Shown here: positions 10,090-19,256 of the stretch, piece by piece | Position numbering within the stretch: position 1 is the first letter of the stretch | Layout: every line of letters begins with the position of its first letter | Translations under genes and position numbers: made by a program | Notes under the pieces: model-generated | Told to the model about the DNA's origin: nothing | Databases searched by the model: none | Seen by the model: the letters and a program-made list of their open reading frames with translations, nothing else | Source of the DNA: Pseudodesulfovibrio sp. zrk46 | Lineage (GTDB): Bacteria; Desulfobacterota; Desulfovibrionia; Desulfovibrionales; Desulfovibrionaceae | Length of the DNA: 64,000 nt | NCBI RefSeq assembly: GCF_012516435.1 | Contig: NZ_CP051216.1 | Location: 3,647,501 to 3,711,500 of the forward strand | Direction: 5' to 3'

Positions 10090-12978
10090 ATGAATCCTGT
10101 CATCCTCATTCCATGGCAAAACGACTTTCTTCCGGCATTGGGCCAGCATCTAGTTGAGCGCGATGACTTCAGTCAATGTACAGTTCTTTTCCCGCACAAC
10201 CGCCCACGTCGTTACCTCAAGGATTATTTTAAAGGCCATCCGGACCTGAATCCCCCTGTATTCCTTCCTCGCATGACCTCTATTGCGGAATTCGTATCTT
10301 CCATCAGACGCAATCTGACCGACACCCCGGTCACACTGGCAAACCAACTTGATTTGGTGGAAATGCTACGTGAGATAGTCAATGATCTTCGGATAACAGG
10401 TCGAGGGCTTCTAGCTCGTCTCCCAGAACTAGACCGCGAGAGTTTCCTGCCATGGGGTATCCGCTTAGCTAAACTCATGGATGATTTGTTGCGACAAGAC
10501 ATTGAACCTGAAGACCTCAAATACATGGAAGGCGAGGTATCGGCATACGCCAGTGGTCTGCTGGAGCAGCTAAGTAGCATCCACCACGAATACGTGACTC
10601 GGTTATTTGCTCGAAACTGGACCACACCCGGTTTGGACTGGCGATTCATCACTAACAATATCAAAGAGGTATCGGCCCACCTTTCGGGCACTCCCGTCGT
10701 TGCCGCTGGATTCTATGCCCTTAGCGGGGCAGAAGACATATTCTTCCGCCGTCTTTGGGAGGACGGCATTTTGACTCCAATCATTCATTCCGATCCAGTA
10801 TTGGCAGAAGGGAAACGTCCTCACTGGTCTGCCGCAGAGCACACAGCATGGCTTGAACGTTGGAAAACAAAAGTCGAAATCCCGACTGACATCCCCCGAA
10901 ACAATAGCAAACCCTCAATACGTTTTTGCGAAGGCTTCGACCGCCACTCTCAATTGGCCGCATTGACTGATGACATGCATAAAACCACTGATCTGGATCG
11001 AACAGCCATTATTCTTCCAGACGAAGGCGCGCTCATGCCTGTGTTGCACCACCTCCCGGAAGTTGAACCCAACATATCCATGGGGTATCCCTTGGAGCGC
11101 ACCTCTCTGGCACGCCTTGTCGAAATAATCATCTCCTTGCAGGAGAACCGACTGGAAGACGGGCGCTATTCATGGCGCGACGTCATCGCCCTTATTCGTC
11201 ATCCCTACCTTCGATTGCTCGGCCCGGACAACAAGCCGTTGCGTAAGATCTTCCACATCTGGGAAGCCGCCATACGCATGGGCGAGAGATATGTTCATCC
11301 TCTTCACTGGGAGCCGCCCTACGACGATCCCATTCTGGATGGCGTGGATAAAAAGGTCGCAGAGCCACTCAGACAGGAAATTCTTCATCATTGTCTCACT
11401 GCCTTCGAACAGGTCCACTCCCTCGAAACACTGGGGGAAGCCCTAACAGGGTTAGCTGTGATGCTTCACACTCATGGCGAAAAGCTTTGGCATGGCTACC
11501 TCGTGGACGCTGAGTGCCTTTTCCGGCTGACGACTTCAGTAATCCCACAATTACAAAGCGTTGAAACTGGTAGCGAAGAATTTCGAAAAACAACCCTTTT
11601 CGCACTGCTGCGCCGTATCATTTCGCAAGAGCGCGTGTCCTTCGAAGCAGAACCATTGGCTGGCCTCCAAATTCTCGGTGTGCTGGAAACCCGTTTGTTG
11701 CAATTCAAGCGTCTCTTCATTCTTGATGCAGTAGAAGACCGACTGCCAGGCACCAATCCTTACGACCCTCTCCTTCCTGATGCTCTCCGAAAAGTACTCG
11801 GCCTACCCGACACTCGTGAACGAGACAACGTATCCGGCTACAATTTCTATCGACTCTTAATGGGGGCCGAGGAAGCTGTCATATACTACCAGAGCGGAAT
11901 CCAGCCCGGACTGCTCGACTCCAAATCCGTTCGCAGCCGTTTTGTCGAACAACTCCTCTGGGAAATAGAGAAAAAAGAAAAGCGTATCATAGAGACAGGC
12001 GACGAAGTCATTCGTGCTGTAACTTTCCCTGCAGGCTCACTACAGCAGGATGCCCGCTCCATACCAGTAACGAAACACTTGCGAACTTTACTGGAAACGA
12101 CCTTACGCGAAAAAGGGCTCTCTCCCTCGCGACTCGACCAATATTTGCAGTGTCCCAAACAGTTTTTCTATTACTACCTCGCCAAGATACGCCCCATAGA
12201 TCACTTAGATGAAGATGGCGATCGCAGCGAATTCGGCACGCTCATACACAATGTCCTGCGCGAGCATCTGAGCAAATACATCGGCCAGAAGACCGATCTC
12301 GCAGCCTTGGATCCCCTGCCCCTGACCGCTCTGTTCGACCAACGCTTTAGAGAAAGCGAACTCTATGCCCAAATCCCACATGACACACGGCTAGCGCTCA
12401 CTAATACTGGCCGCCATCGTCTGACCACCTTCCTTGCCTCACAAGAACCAGCCAAGCTTCTCTCTCTTGAACAGCAGATCCACGCTACTGTCGACATGGA
12501 AGGACTGATCATTCCTCTAAATGGCCAACTCGACCGAGTAGAAGAACGTGACGAAGGCATCTTCATCATGGACTACAAGACAGGCGGAGGAGTTTTACCT
12601 AAAAAGGCTTTCTGGGAAGATATGAACCTTTGGGATCGTCTGCACGAGTTCGGCCCTGAAAATACCGATCCCATGCTTCTAAATGATCTGAGCAAATCCG
12701 TTCAAAGCGTCCAGCTTCCTGTCTACATGCATCTCTACAGTGAATCTGAAGAGACCTCGCCATTCGATGCAGGACTCATCAAACTGGGCGAGGATGGGAA
12801 GACCGATTACGTTTTCGGCAAGAAATGGGCAGACTTGGAACGACGTGAAGCTATTAACGAAATGACTCCAGTGTTAGTAAAAACACTGATTCGGCACATG
12901 CTCACGGCAACTCAATACACAGCTCAACCAGGCCGCCGCTGCCAATGGTGCGATTTCAAAGCTCCATGTGGTGCATAG
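10090..12978 (+). CDS. addB: AddB-type nuclease subunit
   Basis: Partner of AddA: a RecB-family nuclease domain behind a degenerate helicase fold. The N-terminus shows no Walker A, as in proteobacterial AddB and unlike the Firmicutes form. The C-terminal domain has SPSRLDQYLQCPKQFFYYY, GTLIHNVLREHL, a catalytic LDRV...IMDYKTGG stretch and CQWCDFKAPC near the end. The one upstream cysteine (in LQCPKQ) and the three terminal cysteines match the four ligands of the AddB 4Fe-4S nuclease domain. Length is 962 residues. It starts directly after the addA stop, and its own stop is followed 18 bp later by the PPC-domain gene. Confidence 0.9.
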   Translation: MNPVILIPWQNDFLPALGQHLVERDDFSQCTVLFPHNRPRRYLKDYFKGHPDLNPPVFLPRMTSIAEFVSSIRRNLTDTPVTLANQLDLVEMLREIVNDLRITGRGLLARLPELDRESFLPWGIRLAKLMDDLLRQDIEPEDLKYMEGEVSAYASGLLEQLSSIHHEYVTRLFARNWTTPGLDWRFITNNIKEVSAHLSGTPVVAAGFYALSGAEDIFFRRLWEDGILTPIIHSDPVLAEGKRPHWSAAEHTAWLERWKTKVEIPTDIPRNNSKPSIRFCEGFDRHSQLAALTDDMHKTTDLDRTAIILPDEGALMPVLHHLPEVEPNISMGYPLERTSLARLVEIIISLQENRLEDGRYSWRDVIALIRHPYLRLLGPDNKPLRKIFHIWEAAIRMGERYVHPLHWEPPYDDPILDGVDKKVAEPLRQEILHHCLTAFEQVHSLETLGEALTGLAVMLHTHGEKLWHGYLVDAECLFRLTTSVIPQLQSVETGSEEFRKTTLFALLRRIISQERVSFEAEPLAGLQILGVLETRLLQFKRLFILDAVEDRLPGTNPYDPLLPDALRKVLGLPDTRERDNVSGYNFYRLLMGAEEAVIYYQSGIQPGLLDSKSVRSRFVEQLLWEIEKKEKRIIETGDEVIRAVTFPAGSLQQDARSIPVTKHLRTLLETTLREKGLSPSRLDQYLQCPKQFFYYYLAKIRPIDHLDEDGDRSEFGTLIHNVLREHLSKYIGQKTDLAALDPLPLTALFDQRFRESELYAQIPHDTRLALTNTGRHRLTTFLASQEPAKLLSLEQQIHATVDMEGLIIPLNGQLDRVEERDEGIFIMDYKTGGGVLPKKAFWEDMNLWDRLHEFGPENTDPMLLNDLSKSVQSVQLPVYMHLYSESEETSPFDAGLIKLGEDGKTDYVFGKKWADLERREAINEMTPVLVKTLIRHMLTATQYTAQPGRRCQWCDFKAPCGA

Positions 12979-12996
12979 TTTATTTAAGGAGTCGAC

Positions 12997-13443
12997 ATGC
13001 AATACAGTGAAGGAACTATCGGACGAGTTTTTACTCTGCGGCTTGAAGAGGATGAACGTGTTCCGGATTGTATTGAGCAATTCGCCAAGGAGCACGACAT
13101 AAAAACTGCATACTGCGCCATGCTTGGCGGCGTGGATGGTGGCAACATCGTAGTCGGCCCCAAGGATGGAGAAGCTCCTACCATTGCCCCAATGCTCCAC
13201 GCTATTACCGGCGCCCATGAAGTAGCTGCTCTTGGCACCATCTTTTCCGACGAAGAAGGTTCGCCTATTCTGCACATGCATGCTGCCCTGGGACGTGATG
13301 GCAAGACTCGAACCGGATGCATTCGACCAGGCCTGGATGTGTGGCTGGTGGGAGAAGTCATTATCATGGAAATTCTCGGCACAGACATGATCCGCAAGAC
13401 CGAAGCCAAGAGTGGCCTAAAACTGTTATCCAAGAGGGATTAA
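12997..13443 (+). CDS. PPC/DUF296-domain protein
   Basis: A single PPC (DUF296) domain of 148 residues, the fold fused to AT-hooks in plant nuclear proteins and found alone in bacteria. The characteristic YCAMLGGVDGG and ILHMHAALGRDG segments are present. The HMH cluster resembles the metal-binding site of bacterial relatives. The function of the stand-alone bacterial form is not established. A strong AAGGAG precedes the ATG. The stop codon abuts the start of the L-2-hydroxyglutarate oxidase gene with no spacer, so the two should be made together. Confidence 0.85.
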   Translation: MQYSEGTIGRVFTLRLEEDERVPDCIEQFAKEHDIKTAYCAMLGGVDGGNIVVGPKDGEAPTIAPMLHAITGAHEVAALGTIFSDEEGSPILHMHAALGRDGKTRTGCIRPGLDVWLVGEVIIMEILGTDMIRKTEAKSGLKLLSKRD

Positions 13444-14652
13444 ATGTATTCAGCCGAAGTTATCATCTGTGGAGGAGGTATCATCGGCCTCACAATAGCT
13501 CGCGAACTCATCAAGACCGGCACTTCCAGCATAATCATTATCGACAAGGAAGAAGAGCTTGGCCGTCATGCATCTGGACGTAATAGCGGCGTTCTCCATG
13601 CCGGTATATATTATGATCCCGGCACATTAAAAGCAAAGATGTGCCTGAAAGGCAATCAGCTAATGCAACAGTATTGCGAGGTTCATGGTCTACCGCTTTT
13701 CAAATCGGGCAAGGTCATCGTCACTCGCACCGCAGACGAACTTTCCACCCTTGATGAACTAGAACAAAGGGCAATGGCCAATGGCGGAAATGTGGAAATG
13801 ATCGATGCCAAACAGCTTGGCGAGATCGAACCCAACGCAAAAACGGTAGAGCGTGCCCTCTACTCTCCCCTGACCGCTGTGGTCGACCCCAAAACCATCT
13901 TGGCACATATGCGACTTGAATTGGAGCGGACCGGCAAGGTCCGTTTCTTTTTGGGAACTCGTTTCATAGACAAGGGCACAAAAAACGTCATCAAGACCAA
14001 CAAATGTGACATAGGCTATGATCTCTTCATCAATGCGGCCGGGTCATACTCTGACAAGGTAGCCCAAGCATTTGGCATCGCCGAAAACTTCAGGCTACTG
14101 CCGTTTAAGGGCATCTACCGCCTCTTGAAAAAGCCTGCAGCGGCAAAGATTAACGGCTCAATCTACCCCGTGCCAAACATCAAAAACCCCTTCCTCGGCG
14201 TACATTTCACCCGCAGCGTTCATGGAAACGTCTACGTCGGCCCCACTGCTATCCCGGCATTTGGCCGCGAGAACTACGGAATCCTGCGAGGTATCGACAA
14301 AGAACTACCGTCAATCCTGTGGCGTGATATTGAAATGTTTTTAGAAAATAAGAAGTTCCGGGATGTCGCTTTGGAGGAACCTAGAAAGTATCTCTACAAG
14401 TATTTTTACAAGGACGCGGAAAAACTGGTCAAACACCTGACTCCGCACGACATGCGGCCTAGCCCTAAGGTCGGAATCAGACCACAACTGGTCGACATAC
14501 GCACCAAAGAAATGGTTATGGATTTCCTCATTGAACGATATGACAACACCATACATATTCTCAATTCTATTTCTCCGGCCTTTACCAGTTCAATGTATTT
14601 TGCTGAATTAGTAGTAAAAAATTATGTGCAAGGTAAACAGAATACCATTTAA
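13444..14652 (+). CDS. lhgO: L-2-hydroxyglutarate oxidase/dehydrogenase (LhgO family)
   Basis: FAD-dependent oxidoreductase of the DAO superfamily that oxidises L-2-hydroxyglutarate to 2-oxoglutarate. The N-terminal Rossmann motif is VIICGGGIIGLTIAREL. It is followed by the family signature HASGRNSGVLHAGIYY and a long substrate domain. At 402 residues it is full length. In an anaerobe the electron acceptor is more likely a membrane or quinone carrier than oxygen (inference). It is translationally coupled to the PPC-domain gene upstream. The paralogous glycerol-3-phosphate dehydrogenases lack the HASGRNSGVLH stretch, which supports this call. Confidence 0.87.
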   Translation: MYSAEVIICGGGIIGLTIARELIKTGTSSIIIIDKEEELGRHASGRNSGVLHAGIYYDPGTLKAKMCLKGNQLMQQYCEVHGLPLFKSGKVIVTRTADELSTLDELEQRAMANGGNVEMIDAKQLGEIEPNAKTVERALYSPLTAVVDPKTILAHMRLELERTGKVRFFLGTRFIDKGTKNVIKTNKCDIGYDLFINAAGSYSDKVAQAFGIAENFRLLPFKGIYRLLKKPAAAKINGSIYPVPNIKNPFLGVHFTRSVHGNVYVGPTAIPAFGRENYGILRGIDKELPSILWRDIEMFLENKKFRDVALEEPRKYLYKYFYKDAEKLVKHLTPHDMRPSPKVGIRPQLVDIRTKEMVMDFLIERYDNTIHILNSISPAFTSSMYFAELVVKNYVQGKQNTI

Positions 14653-14663
14653 AACACGTGTTT
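14652..14663. promoter_or_regulatory. Palindrome AAACACGTGTTT upstream of flavin oxidoreductase
   Basis: A perfect 12-bp palindrome in the spacer between lhgO and the next gene. The 10-bp core AACACGTGTT recurs in the lpxC upstream region (54573-54582). It has no loop, so an operator is more likely than an RNA hairpin. The cognate regulator is unknown. Confidence 0.35.
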
Positions 14664-14729
14664 ATCTTGACTTAACTCTCTTTTGAGCGCAAACCACACA
14701 TAATCTGATTAATATATGAGGTACCAAAA

Positions 14730-15830
14730 ATGAAACTTCCCAGTCTGTCGTTCGGCGATCTGACGGCCAAAATGCCTGTTATTCAGGGCGGTATGGGCGT
14801 CGGCATCTCGCTTTCCGGCCTGGCCAGCGCTGTTGCCAATGAAGGTGGCATCGGCGTTATTGCCACTTCTATGATCGGCATGCGCGATCCCCTGCGCGCC
14901 AAGGATCCTGAAGCCGCTGACCACCGCGGCCTTATCGAGGAAATCCGCAAGGCCCGCGCAAAAATGCATGACGGTCTTCTCGGCGTGAACATCATGTGCG
15001 CTCTGACCAACTACGGTGACATGGTTCGCACCTCCATCCGCGAGGGCGTGGACGTTATCATCTCTGGCGCTGGTCTTCCCATGGATCTCCCCGGCTACCT
15101 TCGCGAAGTTCGCGAGGAACTCAAAGATGACGTCAAGACCAAACTGGTCCCCATCGTCTCCTCTGGTCGCGCCGCAAATATCCTCTGCAAAAAGTGGATG
15201 AAAAAATTTGATTACCTGCCCGATGGCTTCGTTGTTGAAGGCCCCAAGGCTGGCGGCCATCTCGGCTTTAAAGCAGAACAGCTCGAAAAGCCGGAATTCC
15301 AGCTTGAGCAAATCGTCACTGAAGTCATCGACGCCGTGACCCCGTTCCGCGAGAAGCACAACAAGGACATTCCTGTCATCGCAGCGGGTGGTGTATACAC
15401 CGGTGAAGACATCGCCAAGTTCCTTGAACTCGGCGCATCCGGAGTCCAGATGGGCACCCGCTTCGTCGCCACGCACGAATGCGATGCTGACGAAGAATTC
15501 AAGCGTGCCTATGTTGAAGCGAAGAAAGAAGACGTCACTATCATCAAGAGCCCTGTCGGTCTGCCCGGTCGAGCCTTGAAAAACGCCTTCCTTGATGCAG
15601 TTTCTTCTGGCCTGAAGCAACCCAAGAAATGCGTTCACAAGTGCCTGCATAGTTGTGCGGAGGAAAAATCTCCGTATTGTATTGCTCAGGCCTTGGTAAA
15701 CGCATACCGAGGCAAACTCAAACACGGCTTCGCATTCGCAGGAGCCAACGCCTATCTTGTTGATAAGATCGTATCCGTCAGGGAACTAATGGACTCCCTG
15801 AAAGATGAATACGAACGCCGCATCAAATAG
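14730..15830 (+). CDS. NAD(P)H-dependent flavin oxidoreductase (nitronate monooxygenase family)
   Basis: FMN-binding TIM-barrel protein of the nitronate monooxygenase/FabK superfamily. It opens with MPVIQGGMGVGISLSGLA and carries the phosphate-binding stretch IAAGGVYTGEDIAKFLELGASGVQMGTRF in two parts. After about residue 290 there is a cysteine-rich segment (C-x3-C-x3-C-x7-C) ahead of a short helix. Members act on nitronates or reduce enoyl thioesters; an oxygen-dependent reaction is unlikely in a strict anaerobe, so the true reaction is open. The gene has its own spacer with a palindrome upstream and a strong terminator downstream. Confidence 0.8.
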   Translation: MKLPSLSFGDLTAKMPVIQGGMGVGISLSGLASAVANEGGIGVIATSMIGMRDPLRAKDPEAADHRGLIEEIRKARAKMHDGLLGVNIMCALTNYGDMVRTSIREGVDVIISGAGLPMDLPGYLREVREELKDDVKTKLVPIVSSGRAANILCKKWMKKFDYLPDGFVVEGPKAGGHLGFKAEQLEKPEFQLEQIVTEVIDAVTPFREKHNKDIPVIAAGGVYTGEDIAKFLELGASGVQMGTRFVATHECDADEEFKRAYVEAKKEDVTIIKSPVGLPGRALKNAFLDAVSSGLKQPKKCVHKCLHSCAEEKSPYCIAQALVNAYRGKLKHGFAFAGANAYLVDKIVSVRELMDSLKDEYERRIK

Positions 15831-15852
15831 CGCACCCTCAGTTTACATATAT

Positions 15853-15886
15853 AAAAAGGCGGAACCGAAAGGTTCCGCCTTTTTTG
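15853..15886. terminator. Bidirectional terminator
   Basis: An 11-bp stem (AAGGCGGAACC with GGTTCCGCCTT) has a GAAA tetraloop and is flanked by A- and T-tracts. It lies between the convergent flavin oxidoreductase (+) and cyclophilin (-) genes and can serve both. Confidence 0.9.
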
Positions 15887-15937
15887 TTTGCGATCTGATT
15901 GAGAAGCAACTGAGGAGTCTTCTCACCACCACTTCGA

Positions 15938-16444
15938 CTATTCGAAACGTCGTGCAGTGATCAAAGAGATGGGATCGACAGGAACATCATCGTACCCCTG
16001 CCACTCACGAGTCCGCACCTTGCTGATTTTCATGGCGACGTCCATACCGTCAATGACTTCTCCGAATACACAGTAGCCGAAGTTCTCATCATCTTCGCCT
16101 GTGTGGTCGAGGTCTGGATTGTCGGCCACATTGATATAGAACTGAGCAGCTGCGCTGTGCGGATCAGGCAGTCGGCCCATGGCAACGGTACCTTCAAGAT
16201 TCTTCAAGCCATTAGTGGCTTCGTTCTGAATGGCATCACGAGTTTCCTTTTCCTCCATAGAGAAAGTCAACCCACCTGTCTGAATCATAAACCCCTTGAT
16301 AACACGATGGAAAAGAGTGCCGTCGTAGAACTCATCATCAACGTACTTAAGAAAATTCTCGACGGTAATGGGGGCCTTGTCCGGGAAAAGTTCAATGAGA
16401 ATCTCGCCTTCTGGGGTTTCCAGAAGAACCATGGGATTTTCCAT
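15938..16444 (-). CDS. Cyclophilin-type peptidyl-prolyl isomerase
   Basis: Catalyses cis/trans isomerisation of prolyl bonds. The single 168-residue cyclophilin domain has the core motifs FHRVIKGFMIQTGG, GTVAMGR, SAAAQFYINV and FGYCVFGEVIDGMDV. No signal peptide is visible, so it should be cytoplasmic. The loop GLTFSMEEKETRDAIQNE is the variant found in bacterial PpiB-like proteins. It is the last gene of a (-) run that includes xerC, 23 bp downstream of the xerC stop. Confidence 0.93.
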   Translation of the reverse strand: MENPMVLLETPEGEILIELFPDKAPITVENFLKYVDDEFYDGTLFHRVIKGFMIQTGGLTFSMEEKETRDAIQNEATNGLKNLEGTVAMGRLPDPHSAAAQFYINVADNPDLDHTGEDDENFGYCVFGEVIDGMDVAMKISKVRTREWQGYDDVPVDPISLITARRFE

Positions 16445-16467
16445 TATTTACTCCATCTAATTGGTTA

Positions 16468-17424
16468 TTATTTCTTATCGAAATCATCGCCGTGTCCAGC
16501 ACCGGACAACGGGTGCGCTCGGTCGTATACCTGCATGATGCGCTGCATGTCCAGATGCGTATAGCGCTCAGTTGTCGTAAGTCGCTCATGGCCAAGCAAC
16601 TCTTGAACACTACGCAAATCAGCTCCAGCTTCAAGCATATGAGTGGCAAAGCTATGCCTCAACATATGCGGATGAACATCCTTAGGAAGCCCTGCTAAAC
16701 GGGCCAACTTAGCAACAATACGGTTGGCTTGGCGCCGATCCAGTCGCTTTCCTTTTCTAATGCTCAAAAAAAGGGCCTGTTCTGCATAGTTACCATCTTG
16801 AATGAGAGCATGACGCTGCTCCATATATCGACGAATTCGCTTCACGGCGGCATCACTCAAAGGAACAATGCGTTCCTTGGAACCTTTTCCCACCACTCGA
16901 ATGACGTCAGAATCAAGATCATTGAGGTCAAGATTGAGAGCTTCACTAATGCGTAGGCCAGAACCGTATAACAATTCGGCCAAGGCAATATCACGCAAAC
17001 CTTCCGGATCAGGTTCAACATACGCTTCCATCATGGACACGGCCTGATCCACATTCAGCACCTGGGGATGCCGCTTTTCCTGCTTGGGATTACGGATACC
17101 CACCATCGGATCACGAACAATTAACTTATGCTTAATTAAATATTTGAAATAGGCACGCAAACTGGAAAGCTTTCGCCCCATGGAAGTCTTGGAGAGACTG
17201 CGTCGATGCATATCAGCCAGATACCCACGCACATGATCTCGATTAATTCGACTAGGAGTTTCGAGCTTTCGCTTCACTCGTCGGAGATATTCGTCAAACT
17301 GTTCCAAGTCAGTACTATACGAACGGATAGTAGCACCAGAGTAGCCTTTCTCAACCTCTAGAAAGGCTAAAAATCCACGAACCATTTCGCCGTGCTGACG
17401 ATTATTTGCGCCGGTCGATGACAT
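16468..17424 (-). CDS. xerC: Tyrosine recombinase XerC/XerD type
   Basis: Site-specific recombinase that resolves chromosome dimers at dif. The N-terminal SAM-like core-binding domain (about residues 10-95) is followed by the catalytic domain. The conserved residues are visible: Arg in GSGLRISEAL, His and Arg in HMLRHSFATH, His in LLGHERL and the nucleophile Tyr in TERYTHLD. Its 318 residues are typical of Xer proteins. The start lies 23 bp inside the upstream GGDEF gene, so the two are probably coupled. There are no phage genes nearby, which argues for a housekeeping Xer rather than an integrase. XerC and XerD cannot be told apart here. Confidence 0.88.
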   Translation of the reverse strand: MSSTGANNRQHGEMVRGFLAFLEVEKGYSGATIRSYSTDLEQFDEYLRRVKRKLETPSRINRDHVRGYLADMHRRSLSKTSMGRKLSSLRAYFKYLIKHKLIVRDPMVGIRNPKQEKRHPQVLNVDQAVSMMEAYVEPDPEGLRDIALAELLYGSGLRISEALNLDLNDLDSDVIRVVGKGSKERIVPLSDAAVKRIRRYMEQRHALIQDGNYAEQALFLSIRKGKRLDRRQANRIVAKLARLAGLPKDVHPHMLRHSFATHMLEAGADLRSVQELLGHERLTTTERYTHLDMQRIMQVYDRAHPLSGAGHGDDFDKK

Positions 17425-18361
17425 AGCTGGACTTGGGATCTTCCTTGGCTTTTTTCTTTAATTCCATAGCAACAGATGAGACTTCACCATAATGTTTAAT
17501 GCGACCATCAACGTTGATCACCACGGCGATAGACACAGCCATCAGGGGAAATATCTTGGTGTTTCCCTCACGATCTACCGAAGTGATATTGCCCCGTTGA
17601 CGATCTTCGTGATCATAAAAATGTGGTACAATGTCATCGAAAGCCTTGATGATCTTCTTGCAAGCGTCTTCAACCTTGTCCGGAGGCAGGATAAAGACAA
17701 AATCATCACCACCTACATGCCCCACGAAACTACGAACTCCAGGAAAACTTTTGATGGTGTTCACGATGAGTCTCGCAGACATCATCAAGATTTCATCCCC
17801 CCGTGAGAACCCATATTTATCGTTGTAGGACTTGAAAAAATCAAGATCACAATAGGCTAACGCAAAGTCTTCTTTTGTATCTATAAGAGACTGAATTCTC
17901 TGAATTATAGAAGTATTCCCCGGCAACTTTGAAAGAGGATTAGCATCAAGCGCACGCATAGCACGACACAAGGTCAGATTGATTCTGTCTCGTACTTCTG
18001 ATGGATTGAAAGGACGTACAAGAAAATCATCTACTTCAACCTCATTCCAGTTCCACGGCTCTTCTACATCGATGGGATCAACGCACATGACAACGGGAAG
18101 CTGGCGATACACGTTCTCGCTTTTGACAAGATTAGCGATCTCACGCCCAGAGATATCTTTGAGTCGATTGTCAACGACCAACAGATCCGGGGGTTCGTTG
18201 AACATCTTCTCGATAGCCCCACCACCATGGTCAAACACCACAAACTCCAGAACCTCAGGAGACCAGAGTTTTTGCAGCATCTCGGCAAACGACGTGTCCG
18301 GGGATAGTAAAAAAGCAGTCTGTTTCCGCTGAAACAGGGAGTCTTCAAGGGGCTGAGTCAT
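17402..18361 (-). CDS. Receiver-like/GGDEF diguanylate cyclase
   Basis: Two domains in 319 residues. The first (about 15-140) folds like a response-regulator receiver and keeps the phospho-acceptor position in LLVVDNRL. It lacks the acidic pair near the N-terminus (LLSPDTS) and has Arg in place of the conserved Lys (DFLVRPF), so it may be a pseudo-receiver. The second (about 150-319) is a GGDEF domain that makes cyclic-di-GMP. Its active-site loop reads GGDDF, a conservative change, and no RxxD inhibitory site precedes it. It sits between the HDOD gene and xerC in one (-) operon, suggesting a second-messenger output. Confidence 0.82.
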   Translation of the reverse strand: MTQPLEDSLFQRKQTAFLLSPDTSFAEMLQKLWSPEVLEFVVFDHGGGAIEKMFNEPPDLLVVDNRLKDISGREIANLVKSENVYRQLPVVMCVDPIDVEEPWNWNEVEVDDFLVRPFNPSEVRDRINLTLCRAMRALDANPLSKLPGNTSIIQRIQSLIDTKEDFALAYCDLDFFKSYNDKYGFSRGDEILMMSARLIVNTIKSFPGVRSFVGHVGGDDFVFILPPDKVEDACKKIIKAFDDIVPHFYDHEDRQRGNITSVDREGNTKIFPLMAVSIAVVINVDGRIKHYGEVSSVAMELKKKAKEDPKSSYVIDRRK

Positions 18362-18417
18362 GAAAGGAAACTAGCACCGGAGACAGCTTACGTCAAAGCG
18401 ATCCGGCAAGCTTAGTG

Positions 18418-19254
18418 TTAAAATGTCAGATCGGAAACCTCTAACAACTGCTCGGACATTTCGTCCATAACCTTGTCGAGATCTGACATCTTAAAGCCCA
18501 ACTCGATAAGAGCCTCAGGACGAAGATACGCTGTTTGATCATCCCCGGAATTACCGAACTCGAATAGACGCACCAAAAAATCGGCGATATGAACAACACA
18601 AGACATTGGTTTATAGAACTCGGCCAACTGCGGTGCATGATGACGCGCCATGGCCTCACGAATATTCGGGGGGAGCCCCCAATGCCGAGCAAGCCATGCA
18701 TTGATACGGTCATGTCCAAAACCAAGTACATCTTTCTCTGATTGGAAGTAGGTCAGTTCCTTCACTGCGACCGTGTCCAGAATTTGCTTATGAACGTCTG
18801 GCAACTGGACTGCGGTTACAACCTTACCTAAATCATGGAGCAGTCCTGCTACTGCATATTCTTCAGGATCTTCAAACCCAGCACGACGAGCGATAATGTT
18901 ACAAGCCGTAGCACAACCAAGACTGTGCTCCCACAACCCCTTCATGGCCTGGACCATCATATCAAAGACAGAGGTGGAAATGATGATACCGCGGATGACA
19001 TTAAAGCCAAGGAGGACCAAGGCATGCTGAATGGAACTAATACGACCGGGGAAACCATAAATGGGTGAGTTAACCATCTTGAGGACCTTAGCCGAAAGAA
19101 CTTGATCCGTAGAAATGACTTTCGCGATGGCCTCACTAGACGTCTCAGGGTTCTCAATAAGACGAGTTACCTCATCAAGGACATGAGGCAGGGTTGGCAG
19201 GTCTTTAACCGCGAGGATTTCGCCCTTGATGCTGGTTTTCAGATCAGCTTCCAT
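18418..19254 (-). CDS. HDOD-domain signalling protein
   Basis: The HDOD domain fills most of the 278 residues. Features are the LPTLPHVLDEVTRLI opening, LSAKVLKMVNSPIYGF, and an HD-like metal segment (VAGLLHDLGKVV) that is often degenerate in the family. HDOD proteins act in bacterial signalling, motility and stress responses, usually as binding rather than catalytic modules. It starts 3 bp after the preceding 133-residue gene and is followed 57 bp later by the GGDEF regulator. The three form a likely signalling operon, with xerC and cyclophilin trailing. Confidence 0.85.
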   Translation of the reverse strand: MEADLKTSIKGEILAVKDLPTLPHVLDEVTRLIENPETSSEAIAKVISTDQVLSAKVLKMVNSPIYGFPGRISSIQHALVLLGFNVIRGIIISTSVFDMMVQAMKGLWEHSLGCATACNIIARRAGFEDPEEYAVAGLLHDLGKVVTAVQLPDVHKQILDTVAVKELTYFQSEKDVLGFGHDRINAWLARHWGLPPNIREAMARHHAPQLAEFYKPMSCVVHIADFLVRLFEFGNSGDDQTAYLRPEALIELGFKMSDLDKVMDEMSEQLLEVSDLTF

Positions 19255-19256
19255 GA

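Noticed and set aside
16468-17424. The tyrosine recombinase as an integrase of a mobile element
   Set aside because: It is overlapped by a GGDEF gene in a housekeeping operon; there are no tRNA, att repeats or phage genes near it, and it has Xer length and motifs.
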